From assembly GCF_017656375.1 (NCBI RefSeq), contig NZ_JACDOB010000001.1, positions 124,001 through 188,000 on the forward strand: DNA of 64,000 nucleotides, given 5' to 3'. Shown here one piece after another: positions 9,091 through 17,891 of this stretch (position 1 is the stretch's first letter; each line of letters opens with the position of its first letter). Under the pieces are notes generated by a model. It made no database searches. It saw only the letters and a list, made by a program, of their open reading frames with translations, and was not told the DNA's origin. The stretch comes from Thermovirga sp. (lineage in GTDB: Bacteria; Synergistota; Synergistia; Synergistales; Thermovirgaceae). The translations under genes and the position numbers were made by a program.

Positions 9091-9378
9091 ATGACAGAAA
9101 AATGGAAAGACAGACTAACAGACCAGCTTTGTAAGGCCATTCTTTCGTTAGAAACTCCGGAAGAAGTATATGCCCTGTTAGAAGACATAGCAACAATCGG
9201 TGAAATCAGGGCATTGGCACAAAGATTGGAAGTTGCGAGGCTATTAAGCGAGGGTTACACGTATCCTCAGATAGCCCAACAGACAGGAGCCAGCACAGCT
9301 ACCATAAGCAGAGTTAAGAAATTCTTAGAATATGGAGCTGACGGTTATAAGACAGTACTTGAAAGAATAAAAGAGTAA
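9091..9378 (+). CDS. TrpR-like HTH protein, YerC/YecD family
   Basis: A small DNA-binding protein of 95 residues related to the Trp repressor. The C-terminal half contains a helix-turn-helix region, LSEGYTYPQIAQQTGASTAT followed by ISRVKKFLEYG. The N-terminal half, with TPEEVYALLEDIATIGEIRALAQR, matches the TrpR-type dimer helices. AAGGAGGAAGACAAATT precedes the ATG. It is a lone gene between the tRNA cluster (minus) and the DUF362 gene (minus). Regulatory targets are unknown; family members are generally not tryptophan repressors. Confidence 0.85.
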   Translation: MTEKWKDRLTDQLCKAILSLETPEEVYALLEDIATIGEIRALAQRLEVARLLSEGYTYPQIAQQTGASTATISRVKKFLEYGADGYKTVLERIKE

Positions 9379-9404
9379 CCTCCATTTGTAATATTTAAGA
9401 AGTA

Positions 9405-9458
9405 GCGGGAGGGACAGAATATTGGCAGCGTAAAGTTTTGTTATACGTCCCTCCTCGC
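9405..9458. repeat. Imperfect inverted repeat between convergent genes
   Basis: GCGGGAGGGAC (9405-9415) is nearly complementary to GTCCCTCCTCGC (9447-9458), with one bulged base and a 31-nt loop. It sits between the convergent yerC and DUF362 genes, where a terminator is expected, but neither side has a T run. It could be a factor-independent terminator of unusual form or simply a transcript-end hairpin. Confidence 0.35.
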
Positions 9459-9490
9459 ATTCTGCCTGTAAGTCATTGTTTATAGTTCAG

Positions 9491-10627
9491 TTACCTGCCA
9501 ATTATTTTTTTAAGCATACTGTCTCTTAATTCCATCGAGCCATTGGGACACATCTCGTGGCAACAGAGGCATTTCACACATTTGGATCTATCTATAATTG
9601 GAAAGGGTTCCATTTTTATAGCATTTACAGGACAGACTTTTTTGCAGATACCACATTTAAGACAATTATTCTTGTTCAGAACAGGATAGAAATACACCAA
9701 ACTATGTGCGAACCCCCTCAGAAAGGAAGGAATTTTTGGTATAAATGTTGTTATTTTTTTGAAATCTTCGATTACCAGATCTTCAAAGGTTGCACCCACC
9801 AACTCAATTTCATTCAGAGAAGAGGGTCCACATCTTCTTCCTGCGGCTACATTGAGAAGTGGGACATCTAAGGGGTTTCTGTACCCCATCATATAAGCTG
9901 AGACCATATCCACAGCCAAGGCATTGTGAGAAGCTAAAATCCAACCTCCCCTCTTAGGTGTACCACGGGAAGGCCCGTTACCTTCCATAACAGTTATTGC
10001 ATCCATAATGTGAAAATGCGGTTCTCTGAGAGTGTAAATATCTAAAATAGCTTCCAAAAACTGCCTTTGGTTGGTTGCAGCGTGAGCCTCTTTTCTTGTC
10101 TTTCTGTCGGCGATACCAAATATATTTTTTATACAACCCGTGATTAGCGTCTCCACGTGTGTCTTCAATTTGGCAACGTTGATTATAGAATACTCGTCAT
10201 CCAGCCATATTTTTGAGACCCTGAGATACCGCAAATTAGTAGCAGTCTTATTTTCCACAGCAATAAGACCTCTGTCAGAAAGAAGCTCTACTTCCGCCAA
10301 GCCCTCCCGGGACAACTCTGCCATGCCCGTGACCTCAAAAAGGAGGTCCCTTTGTTCCGTAAAAATATATCCAGGATTATCTGCAACTATGAATTTTTTG
10401 TTGTCGCCAAGGGCATTTGAGATCACCTTGATTAATCCTTTAACAACTTCAGGGTGGGTGGTAACCGCATCCTCGGGATGCCGCGGTGCAAGCACATTAG
10501 GCTTTACTATAATTTGTTCCTTTAGCTCAGGCACTCCCCCAGCCCTCTCAATGGCCTCTGCTAAAGCTTTTTGGACCTTGTCAGGCTTATATTGGTAACA
10601 TCTTGCACAACCAACTTTAAACTTCAT
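9491..10627 (-). CDS. DUF362 protein with C-terminal 2x[4Fe-4S] ferredoxin domain
   Basis: A 378-residue protein with an N-terminal DUF362 domain (about 1-300; KPNVLAPRHPEDAVTTHPEV near the start, THVETLITGCIKNIFG near 156-171) and a bacterial ferredoxin module whose cysteines are at 322/325/328/332 and 350/353/356/360 (CxxCxxCxxxCP twice). The domain pairing is common in anaerobes but its biochemical role is not established. It starts directly after the stop of the endonuclease III gene and is probably the last gene of the cobO-mnmA-lon-like-nth run. It is likely a cytosolic electron-transfer or iron-sulfur protein. Confidence 0.85.
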   Translation of the reverse strand: MKFKVGCARCYQYKPDKVQKALAEAIERAGGVPELKEQIIVKPNVLAPRHPEDAVTTHPEVVKGLIKVISNALGDNKKFIVADNPGYIFTEQRDLLFEVTGMAELSREGLAEVELLSDRGLIAVENKTATNLRYLRVSKIWLDDEYSIINVAKLKTHVETLITGCIKNIFGIADRKTRKEAHAATNQRQFLEAILDIYTLREPHFHIMDAITVMEGNGPSRGTPKRGGWILASHNALAVDMVSAYMMGYRNPLDVPLLNVAAGRRCGPSSLNEIELVGATFEDLVIEDFKKITTFIPKIPSFLRGFAHSLVYFYPVLNKNNCLKCGICKKVCPVNAIKMEPFPIIDRSKCVKCLCCHEMCPNGSMELRDSMLKKIIGR

Positions 10628-11377
10628 TTAGGAACTATCTCCTCTGGATTTCGTCAATTCGCATAAATTCGCCAGAGGACATGTGGTGCATTTAGGTTTA
10701 ACAGCCTTGCAAATGGCTCTGCCATGAGCAATCATGTTAAGGTGACCTCCTAAAAATCTTTCCTCTGGCACCACATTTTCTAAAAAACGCTCAATTTCTA
10801 TAGGGGAAGTCTTTTCTTCTATAAAACCCAGTCTTTTTGAAATTCTCGCAACATGAGTATCCACGGGAAATGCAGGGATTCCTATATCAAATAACAAAAC
10901 GCAAGCCACAGTTTTTGGGCCTACACCTGGAAGGGAGCCCAAAAATTCTTTTATATCTTCCTTATGCCAATCTCTAAGTTTTTTAAGACTGCACTCTCCT
11001 AATGAGTTATTTATCTTGGTTAAAATTGTTTTTATCCTTTGAGCCTTGACATTAGCTATCCCTGCGCTCCTTATAGCAGTAGCAACCTCTCCTACTTCTG
11101 CAGACATAACCTTATCCCACGATGGGAACCTATGTTTTAATGATTGCCAGGCATTATCCCTGTTTGCGTCATTGGTATTTTGAGATAGTACAGTTTTTAT
11201 TAACCCATCAATAGGATCTTCAAAAGATTCATAAATAGGTTTTTTTTCATTGCCCCACGTTTCCTCTAGCAAGTCAAGGCTCGCAATTACCTTTTCGCTT
11301 GTACAGTTCCCATAAACATCTGTTGTTCTATTGATTTTTTTAGTTTTATTTTTCAGCCCCATTCTCATTTCCATCAC
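10628..11377 (-). CDS. nth: Endonuclease III-type DNA glycosylase/AP lyase
   Basis: HhH-GPD superfamily base-excision repair enzyme. The helix-hairpin-helix is LPGVGPKTVACV, with the Schiff-base lysine at about 155, and the catalytic Asp lies in PVDTHVAR at about 173. The C-terminal iron-sulfur loop has Cys 223, 230, 233 and 239 in the C-x6-C-x2-C-x5-C spacing of Nth. The N-terminus is about 20-30 residues longer than in E. coli Nth. The start is uncertain: GTG at 11377 or one of three closely spaced ATGs after it; none has a strong SD, and the frame overlaps the end of the upstream gene by up to 32 nt. Confidence 0.9.
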   Translation of the reverse strand: MMEMRMGLKNKTKKINRTTDVYGNCTSEKVIASLDLLEETWGNEKKPIYESFEDPIDGLIKTVLSQNTNDANRDNAWQSLKHRFPSWDKVMSAEVGEVATAIRSAGIANVKAQRIKTILTKINNSLGECSLKKLRDWHKEDIKEFLGSLPGVGPKTVACVLLFDIGIPAFPVDTHVARISKRLGFIEEKTSPIEIERFLENVVPEERFLGGHLNMIAHGRAICKAVKPKCTTCPLANLCELTKSRGDSS

Positions 11378-13844
11378 TTCTATTTTTTTTAACAGGACGA
11401 TTCTCTTTCTCTATATCTTTTTTTAACTTTATGGCTTTTTCCATCCACCCTCTAAGCTTTGCCATGACTTTGCCGTGAATGCTTTCCGGAGGGAAGCAAC
11501 CATTTCCATCTGGAATCCCAGCCTCTACTCCAGTGAGCAGTTCAATTCCTTCGTCTATGCTCTTCACTGCCCAAATATGAAATTTTCCCAACGCAACGGC
11601 TTCAACGACCTCATGGTCTAACATTAAGTGTTGTACATTCTGCTCCGGAATAATCACACCTTGCTCTCCTGTAAGCCCATTGGCCTTACAATATTTGAAG
11701 AATCCTTCTATTTTCTCATTTACCCCACCAATAGGTTGAATATTGCCATGTTGATCCACAGAACCGGTGACTGCTATCCCTTGTTTTAGTGGTACTTCGG
11801 AGAGGGAAGAGAGCAAGCAATATAGCTCAGTGGAGGAAGCGCTGTCACCCTCTATGCCTGAATAAGTCTGCTCAAAAGTTATTCTAGCGGATAGAGACAA
11901 AGGAAAATCTTGGGCATATTTTTGCCCCAAATAGCTTTCCAATATCATTAGGCCTTTGTTGTGGATAGGCCCTGTCATCTTCACTTCTCTTTCTATGTTT
12001 ACAATCCCTTCTGATCCCATATATGTGTTGGCAGTTATTCTAACAGGATGGCCGAAAGAGTAATCCCCCATATCCACAACCGTCAAACCATTTATCTGCC
12101 CAACTACTTCTCCATCTGTCTGAATTTTTATAGTTCCATCTCTATAAGCACTAAAAACTCTTTCTTCAACTAAATTAGCCCTAAATTTCTTTTCTTGCAG
12201 TGCCTTTATCACATGCTCTCTTTCAACTATTTCTGCATCTTTTGCCCATGCAGAAGCTTCTACTATGACCTCACAAATCTTATTAAATTGAGTAGACATC
12301 TTTTTGGAATGTCCAGCCAATCTAGAAGACCATTCTATGAGCTCTGCTAGGGCATCTACAGAAAAGTGCTTAAGGCCTTCCTTTTGCACAAACCCTCCTA
12401 CAAAAAGGGCCATTTGTTTTTCGTTCTCTAAATCTCGGGGCATATCTACATCAAAGTCCGCTTTTATCTTGAATAACTTTTGGAACTCAGGATCATAAAT
12501 ATTCAGAAGATGATATAGTAAGCGGCTGCCTATAAGTATTACTTTAAGCTTGATATCTATAGGCTCAGGCCGCAAAGAAGATACAGGTATAATTCCCAAT
12601 TGCTCACCAAGATTTTCTACCCTGATTTGTTGGGTTCTTATAACCCTCTTTAGAGTCTCCCATGACATAAAATTCCTTAATAGTTCCTCTGCCTGAAGTA
12701 TCAAATATCCACCATTAGCCTTTTGAATAGCTCCAGATATGATTTTCCTGAAATCAGTAGCTAAAACTCCTTGGCGACTTTCGTATTCAATCTTCCCTGC
12801 CATGTTATAGTATGAAGGGTTAGTTTCCCATATGACAGGAGCACCGTTTTCTGGATTGTTGGTCACAAAGATATTCAAATCATACCGACCAAAATCTTGC
12901 TCATTTACAGAATCATCCCTGGCTGCTGCAACAAAGATACTAAAATTACTTATGATATCTTCTTGCAATGCGTCAAACCAATCTCCGAGTTTACCCTCAT
13001 AGCCAAATTTTTCCTTTAATTCTTGCATATATGGCATTATCGCTGTTCGACATATTTCAGATTCTAATTCCTTGATTTCTTCCTTAAGCTTCTTTTCTTT
13101 ATCCCTTATGAGCCTTAAAACCTCCAAAGTTTTCTGGGAAACAGCCTCTGATCTTTCTTGAAGGTCCTTTTGTTCCTCTTCTGAAAGAGCTTCAAAATCT
13201 TCTTGTTGCATCTCCTTATATTTAGGCTTTGTATTTTTGCCATTAGAAGGAGCGCCATCTTCCTGCTCTTCCGAGTCAGAGTCTGAGTTTTCATCTAAAA
13301 TTACAGGAATGTTTACAAAACCTTGAGGCGTCCTTTTGATAGCAAAACCCTTTGCAAGAGCCCATTCTCTTAACTCTTCCATTAAGCCGTTAACTTCTTC
13401 CTGAAAATTCTTCACCAATTGAGCTTTTGCATCTTCATACTGATTATTTTCAAAAGTTTTACTGAGAACATTCTTAAGTTCTTCTATCATATCCGACATG
13501 TGTTTGGCGAGTTCAGGACCCTTACCTGCAGGCAAACTTAGAGCAACTGGCTCTTCAGGATTTTTAAAATTATATGCATATAAATAATCATCAGGGGCTT
13601 TCTCTCTTTTTGCCCTTTCTTTAACTCTTTCTAGAGTATATGTTGTTCTGCCACTTCCTTGACTGCCAACCACAAAAATGTTGTATCCTTTATTTGGAAC
13701 GCTAAGGCCAAAAGAAATGGCCTCTACTGCTCTTTTCTGCCCAATTATCGTCTCTAATCCTCCTATGTCTCTGGTTGTCTCAAAACCCAAATCTGCAGGA
13801 TTTGTCCTCTTGCGAAGTTTTTCTATACTTAATGGTTTAATCAT
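11346..13844 (-). CDS. Lon-like protease with AAA_32 domain
   Basis: A predicted Ser-Lys protease of the Lon-like AAA_32 family, 832 residues. The N-terminus has a P-loop-like segment GSQGSGRT (about 60-67) in which the usual Walker A lysine is arginine. A long helical insertion (about 130-290) includes an acidic low-complexity stretch. The C-terminal protease domain has EGDSASSTELYCLLSSLS for the serine and GGVNEKIEGFF for the lysine. I place the start at the ATG at 13844, preceded by AGGGGG, which overlaps the mnmA stop by 8 nt. It is distinct from the LonA at 1827. Because of the altered P-loop it may depend weakly or not at all on ATP. Confidence 0.88.
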   Translation of the reverse strand: MIKPLSIEKLRKRTNPADLGFETTRDIGGLETIIGQKRAVEAISFGLSVPNKGYNIFVVGSQGSGRTTYTLERVKERAKREKAPDDYLYAYNFKNPEEPVALSLPAGKGPELAKHMSDMIEELKNVLSKTFENNQYEDAKAQLVKNFQEEVNGLMEELREWALAKGFAIKRTPQGFVNIPVILDENSDSDSEEQEDGAPSNGKNTKPKYKEMQQEDFEALSEEEQKDLQERSEAVSQKTLEVLRLIRDKEKKLKEEIKELESEICRTAIMPYMQELKEKFGYEGKLGDWFDALQEDIISNFSIFVAAARDDSVNEQDFGRYDLNIFVTNNPENGAPVIWETNPSYYNMAGKIEYESRQGVLATDFRKIISGAIQKANGGYLILQAEELLRNFMSWETLKRVIRTQQIRVENLGEQLGIIPVSSLRPEPIDIKLKVILIGSRLLYHLLNIYDPEFQKLFKIKADFDVDMPRDLENEKQMALFVGGFVQKEGLKHFSVDALAELIEWSSRLAGHSKKMSTQFNKICEVIVEASAWAKDAEIVEREHVIKALQEKKFRANLVEERVFSAYRDGTIKIQTDGEVVGQINGLTVVDMGDYSFGHPVRITANTYMGSEGIVNIEREVKMTGPIHNKGLMILESYLGQKYAQDFPLSLSARITFEQTYSGIEGDSASSTELYCLLSSLSEVPLKQGIAVTGSVDQHGNIQPIGGVNEKIEGFFKYCKANGLTGEQGVIIPEQNVQHLMLDHEVVEAVALGKFHIWAVKSIDEGIELLTGVEAGIPDGNGCFPPESIHGKVMAKLRGWMEKAIKLKKDIEKENRPVKKNRSDGNENGAEK

Positions 13845-14895
13845 TTTTATTCCCCCTAACACTTTTTTCGATAATGCCTCCACCAACAACTCTTGAGCCT
13901 GAATATAAAACTAAAGATTGTCCAGGCGCAACACTATAAACAGGTTTTATAGGTTTTATCATAAACCCTTTTTTGTTTATATTGAAAAAAATGCCCATTG
14001 TTGGTTTCGCTCTATAGCGATGTTTAAAAGCCAACAATGTTCCATCTATTATTTTCTCGTGCATTACAGCATTGCTGCAATATATTACGTTCGCTGACAG
14101 ATCTTCCTTTCTCCCCACTACTATTACGTTCTCGTCTTTTCGTTTATCCACCACATACCAAGGGCCACCAGCTAGTCCCAATCCCTGCCTTTGCCCTATA
14201 GTATACTTATATATGCCATTATGGCGACCTAAAATTTCACCAGATACGCTAACAATTGCTCCTCTCTTGGTACTATCTATATTTTTCTCAAGAAAATTGT
14301 ATAGTTCGCCTTTCTTCAAAAAACATAAATCCTCGCTCTCCTTCATGCCTTTTGTAATATCTGGAAAAACCTGAAGGGCTTTTTCCCAAATTTCATATTT
14401 AGTCTTTGTTCCATTAGGAAAGAGCAAATACGAATAAAATGTTTTTGGCAACCTATACAGCATATAACTTTGGTCCTTGGCTGGATCTATACCCCTGCAC
14501 AGCTTAACATCCCTAGAAGCAGTTGATATTCTTGCATAATGTCCCGTAGCGATTTTATTGCAACCTTCTGTGTTAGCAATCTCCATTAAAACCTTGAATT
14601 TCACTCTTTCGTTGCATATTACGCATGGATTGGGAGTGAAACCTTTTTCGTAATTTCCTAAAAAATCGCAAAGAACTTCTCTTTTAAATAGTTCTTTGCT
14701 TTCATAAACTAAATGTTTATTTTTTACGCCCAAAGCCTCAGCAACCATCCTGGCTTTTTTGATGTTTGCTTCGGAATGAAACCCCTTAAAGAACAAAGTT
14801 ACTGGCACTACGTCATAGCCGCTTTGCAACAGCTCAAGACATGCCATGGTGCTATCTACTCCGCCACTAAATCCAAGCAGGACTCTCTCGACCAA
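13837..14895 (-). CDS. mnmA: tRNA-specific 2-thiouridylase MnmA
   Basis: ATP-pyrophosphatase that makes the 2-thio group of U34 in tRNA-Lys, -Glu and -Gln, using sulfur relayed as a persulfide. The PP-loop is SGGVDST (about 10-16). The two catalytic cysteines lie in NPCVICN and ESEDLCFL, and the tRNA-binding DQSYMLYRLP motif is present. The length of 352 is typical. It starts with TTG, with GAGGTG six bases upstream. It is followed by the Lon-like protease gene with an 8-nt overlap. Confidence 0.95.
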   Translation of the reverse strand: MVERVLLGFSGGVDSTMACLELLQSGYDVVPVTLFFKGFHSEANIKKARMVAEALGVKNKHLVYESKELFKREVLCDFLGNYEKGFTPNPCVICNERVKFKVLMEIANTEGCNKIATGHYARISTASRDVKLCRGIDPAKDQSYMLYRLPKTFYSYLLFPNGTKTKYEIWEKALQVFPDITKGMKESEDLCFLKKGELYNFLEKNIDSTKRGAIVSVSGEILGRHNGIYKYTIGQRQGLGLAGGPWYVVDKRKDENVIVVGRKEDLSANVIYCSNAVMHEKIIDGTLLAFKHRYRAKPTMGIFFNINKKGFMIKPIKPVYSVAPGQSLVLYSGSRVVGGGIIEKSVRGNKND

Positions 14896-14964
14896 TTTTT
14901 ACACCTCATCCAAATTTTTACACTGCAAAATTCCACTAAGTCTATAAGCTTATTGATATAAGCA

Positions 14965-15495
14965 TTAATATTCTATGCATTTCCGGCCAGAACATCCCTT
15001 AGCATATGGATGTTTTACTTCTACCATTTCTGTTACATAATCTGCCTCATCGATAAGTTGCTTAGGAGCATTTCTTCCTGTTAGGACAATTTCTACATTT
15101 GTTGGGCGTTTTTTGATGATTTCCAAAACCTCTTCGAGCTTAAGAAGGCCATAATCAAGAACAACATTTATTTCATCCAATACGACCAAATCATACTCTC
15201 CAGAAGTTATCGCTTCTTTTGCCAATCTAAGTCCCTCTTCTGCGCCTTTGTAATCCTCTGGATCAGGGTTTGCACGATCAACAAAATCCGGTCTCCCAGT
15301 TAAGTAATGAGTTATATTACTAAATTTCTTAAGCCCTTCTATTTCTCCATAATAGGGCCAGCCTTTCATAAATTGAATTATAGATACCTTGGCTCCATGT
15401 CCAGCAGCTCTAAGCGCCAAGCCCAAGGCTGCCGTAGTTTTTCCTTTCCCATTGCCTGTATAAACATGAATCAACCCTTTTTCTAGATAAGACAT
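14965..15495 (-). CDS. cobO: Cob(I)yrinic acid a,c-diamide adenosyltransferase
   Basis: CobA/CobO-type enzyme that transfers adenosyl from ATP to reduced corrinoid in B12 synthesis or salvage. The P-loop is GNGKGKTT close to the N-terminus, followed by IIQFMKGWPYYGE and the Walker B-like VVLDEINVVLDYGLL, then the C-terminal LTGRNAPKQLIDEADYVTEM motif. The start at 15495 (176 residues) is preferred because GAGGTGGG lies just upstream; a frame from 15522 has no SD. No other cobalamin genes are in the window, and I see no cobalamin riboswitch upstream. Confidence 0.93.
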   Translation of the reverse strand: MSYLEKGLIHVYTGNGKGKTTAALGLALRAAGHGAKVSIIQFMKGWPYYGEIEGLKKFSNITHYLTGRPDFVDRANPDPEDYKGAEEGLRLAKEAITSGEYDLVVLDEINVVLDYGLLKLEEVLEIIKKRPTNVEIVLTGRNAPKQLIDEADYVTEMVEVKHPYAKGCSGRKCIEY

Positions 15496-15541
15496 ATTTC
15501 CCACCTCACCTGTCAAAATCATCTATATCTTAAATGCCATC

Positions 15542-15570
15542 TTGAGTAGATTCTTTATACACATTACAAT
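15542..15570 (+). promoter_or_regulatory. Promoter of hypF
   Basis: -35 TTGAGT (15542-15547), 17-nt spacer, -10 TACAAT (15565-15570), 23 bp before the hypF start codon in the divergent cobO-hypF gap. Confidence 0.75.
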
Positions 15571-15593
15571 GCCTTCAGATTGGGGGTTTGTCA

Positions 15594-17867
15594 ATGTACA
15601 TAAAAGTAATTTTACTTGTAAGTGGAATAGTACAAGGAATTGGCTTTAGGCCCTTCTGTGCCAAACTGGCCCAAGAGATTGGTGTAACAGGGTCTGTCTC
15701 AAATACGTCAGAAGGTGTTTTCCTCGAAATATTTGGAACCAAAGAACAAATAGAAAGTTACCAACAAAAGCTTCTAACTGACGCTCCTCCTCTTTCATAC
15801 ATACAAAGCATTCAAGTAATGGAGGAAAAAGCTGTTAACTCTTTGCCCGAAAGTTTTCAAATATTGCCGAGCACTGAGAAAGTGGAAACTAAAGCTTTAA
15901 TACCACCGGACATAGCCACTTGCGAAGATTGTCTGGCGGAAATGACCGACCCCTCTGACCGTCGCTTCGAGTACCCTTTTATAAACTGCACAAACTGCGG
16001 GCCTCGCTTCACGATAATTGAAAGCCTGCCCTATGACAGGCCCAAAACCACTATGGCGAAGTTCAAAATGTGTCCAGATTGTAAAAAAGAATACGAAGAT
16101 TGTAATGACAGAAGATATCATGCGCAGCCGGTTGCCTGTCCACACTGTGGACCTCACGTTTGGCTTGAAAGCACAACATCTGATTCAGCTTTAGCCAAAA
16201 ACAAAGATGCTATAGATAAGGCCATTCGCCTCTTAAAAGAAAACCACATAGTTGCCATTAAAGGACTTGGAGGCTTTCACCTTTCGTGTTTGCCTTCAAA
16301 TGAAGCACTATCAAAATTAAGGGCCCGAAAAAAACGCCCCTACAAAGCTCTTGCACTCATGGTTAAAGACATTACCGTTGCAGAAAAACTGGTGCATCTA
16401 ACTGACAAAGCTAGAAGTTTGCTCAATTCACCAAGAAAACCCATAGTAGTCTGCAGAAAGAAAGACAATAGTGAAATTAGCGAACTTGTGGCACCAAAGT
16501 TAGATACTTTAGGAGTGATGTTGCCATACACCCCATTGCATTTTCTCCTGTTAAGGGAGATCCCCATATTAGTGATGACTAGCGCAAACGTATCAGAAAC
16601 TCCTATTGTGTCTTCCAACGATGAGGCCAAAAGTAAGCTTTCTGGAATTGTAGATTATTTTTTGATGCATAACAGAGATATAAGAATGAAAATTGATGAT
16701 TCAGTCGTGGCATCTGCTGGTAAAAGGCATATCTTCTACAGGCGAGCAAGGGGATATGTACCACATCCTATCTTGGTCAAAAAAAATATGCCTCGCATCC
16801 TTGCAGCAGGTGCCGAAATGAAATCTACTTTTGCCATAACAATCGACAAATACATAATTCCAAGTCAGTATTTGGGTGACCTCAAATCTTTGGATACTGC
16901 AACTTATTATGAGGAAGCATTAAAACACTTTTTTAAGCTTTACAAGTTTACACCAACAGCGATCGTTAAGGATTTGCATCCTCAATACGTATCAAGTCAA
17001 ATAGTAGATAAAATCGTAAAAAATGGCACCTTAGCGGAGTTTAAAGTTCAGCATCACCACGCTCACATGGTTTCCTGTATGGTAGAAAATGGAATAAATC
17101 ATCCAGTCATAGGACTAATACTGGATGGTACAGGCTTAGGGACCGATGGGAATATATGGGGTGGAGAAATTCTTGTAGGAGACTTAAAAAGCTTCACTAG
17201 GAAAGGGTTCTTTCATGAAGCCTACCTACCTGGAGGCGAAAAAGCTATATTAGAGCCTTGGAGATTCGCATATTCTCTTCTTTATGAGACCTTTGGCAAA
17301 AATGAAGCAAAGCAGCTAGCAAATTTAATATGGCCCAATCGTTCCAAACTAATTCCTTTAATGGAAGGAGCTTTACGCTTTTCGCTCAAAACATCTTCAT
17401 GCGGCAGACTTTTCGATGGTGTTGCCGCACTTATAGGTTTAGAAGAACTAATAACCTATGACGGTCAAGCTGCAATGGAGCTAGAAGCTATAAGCTCAGG
17501 AGCGAAAGAAGAGGCTCCCTTCTCCATAATACATACAGAAGGAAACTTAGTTTTAGATTGGAGACCAGCAATAAAATGGATAACACAAGCTAAGGATAAA
17601 TTACCTATACCTAGAATTGCTGCGGCCTTTCACAAAGGACTCGCAAAAAACCTTGCAAATATGTGTTACGAGGTAGCAAGTGAAACGGGTATAAAAGAAG
17701 TTGTTTTGTCTGGAGGGGTATGGCAGAACAAAAGGCTTTTTACACTGATAATACCTTACCTTAAACAAAGAGGCTTGCGGCCCCATTGGCATACCTCCTT
17801 ATCTCCTAACGATGAATCTATATCGGTCGGACAGGCTGTCATAGGAGCCGCACTTATAGCAGAATAG
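15594..17867 (+). CDS. hypF: Carbamoyltransferase HypF ([NiFe]-hydrogenase maturation)
   Basis: HypF converts carbamoyl phosphate and ATP to the carbamoyl adenylate from which HypE forms the cyanide ligands of [NiFe]-hydrogenase. Of 757 residues, an acylphosphatase domain comes first (SGIVQGIGFRPF near the start), then two zinc-finger-like motifs (CEDC...CTNC and CPDC...CPHC, about 105-185), a YrdC-like domain (about 190-380) and a Kae1-like C-terminal domain with HHHAH and LDGTGLGTDG. The ATG at 15594 with GGGGG seven bases upstream is preferred over a TTG two codons earlier. It stands alone; the other hyp genes and the hydrogenase must be elsewhere. Confidence 0.96.
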   Translation: MYIKVILLVSGIVQGIGFRPFCAKLAQEIGVTGSVSNTSEGVFLEIFGTKEQIESYQQKLLTDAPPLSYIQSIQVMEEKAVNSLPESFQILPSTEKVETKALIPPDIATCEDCLAEMTDPSDRRFEYPFINCTNCGPRFTIIESLPYDRPKTTMAKFKMCPDCKKEYEDCNDRRYHAQPVACPHCGPHVWLESTTSDSALAKNKDAIDKAIRLLKENHIVAIKGLGGFHLSCLPSNEALSKLRARKKRPYKALALMVKDITVAEKLVHLTDKARSLLNSPRKPIVVCRKKDNSEISELVAPKLDTLGVMLPYTPLHFLLLREIPILVMTSANVSETPIVSSNDEAKSKLSGIVDYFLMHNRDIRMKIDDSVVASAGKRHIFYRRARGYVPHPILVKKNMPRILAAGAEMKSTFAITIDKYIIPSQYLGDLKSLDTATYYEEALKHFFKLYKFTPTAIVKDLHPQYVSSQIVDKIVKNGTLAEFKVQHHHAHMVSCMVENGINHPVIGLILDGTGLGTDGNIWGGEILVGDLKSFTRKGFFHEAYLPGGEKAILEPWRFAYSLLYETFGKNEAKQLANLIWPNRSKLIPLMEGALRFSLKTSSCGRLFDGVAALIGLEELITYDGQAAMELEAISSGAKEEAPFSIIHTEGNLVLDWRPAIKWITQAKDKLPIPRIAAAFHKGLAKNLANMCYEVASETGIKEVVLSGGVWQNKRLFTLIIPYLKQRGLRPHWHTSLSPNDESISVGQAVIGAALIAE

Positions 17868-17891
17868 GTCACATTCCACACAATTAGGGCA

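Noticed and set aside
15496-15593. Cobalamin riboswitch upstream of cobO
   Set aside because: The divergent gap is under 100 bp and lacks a B12-box-like sequence.
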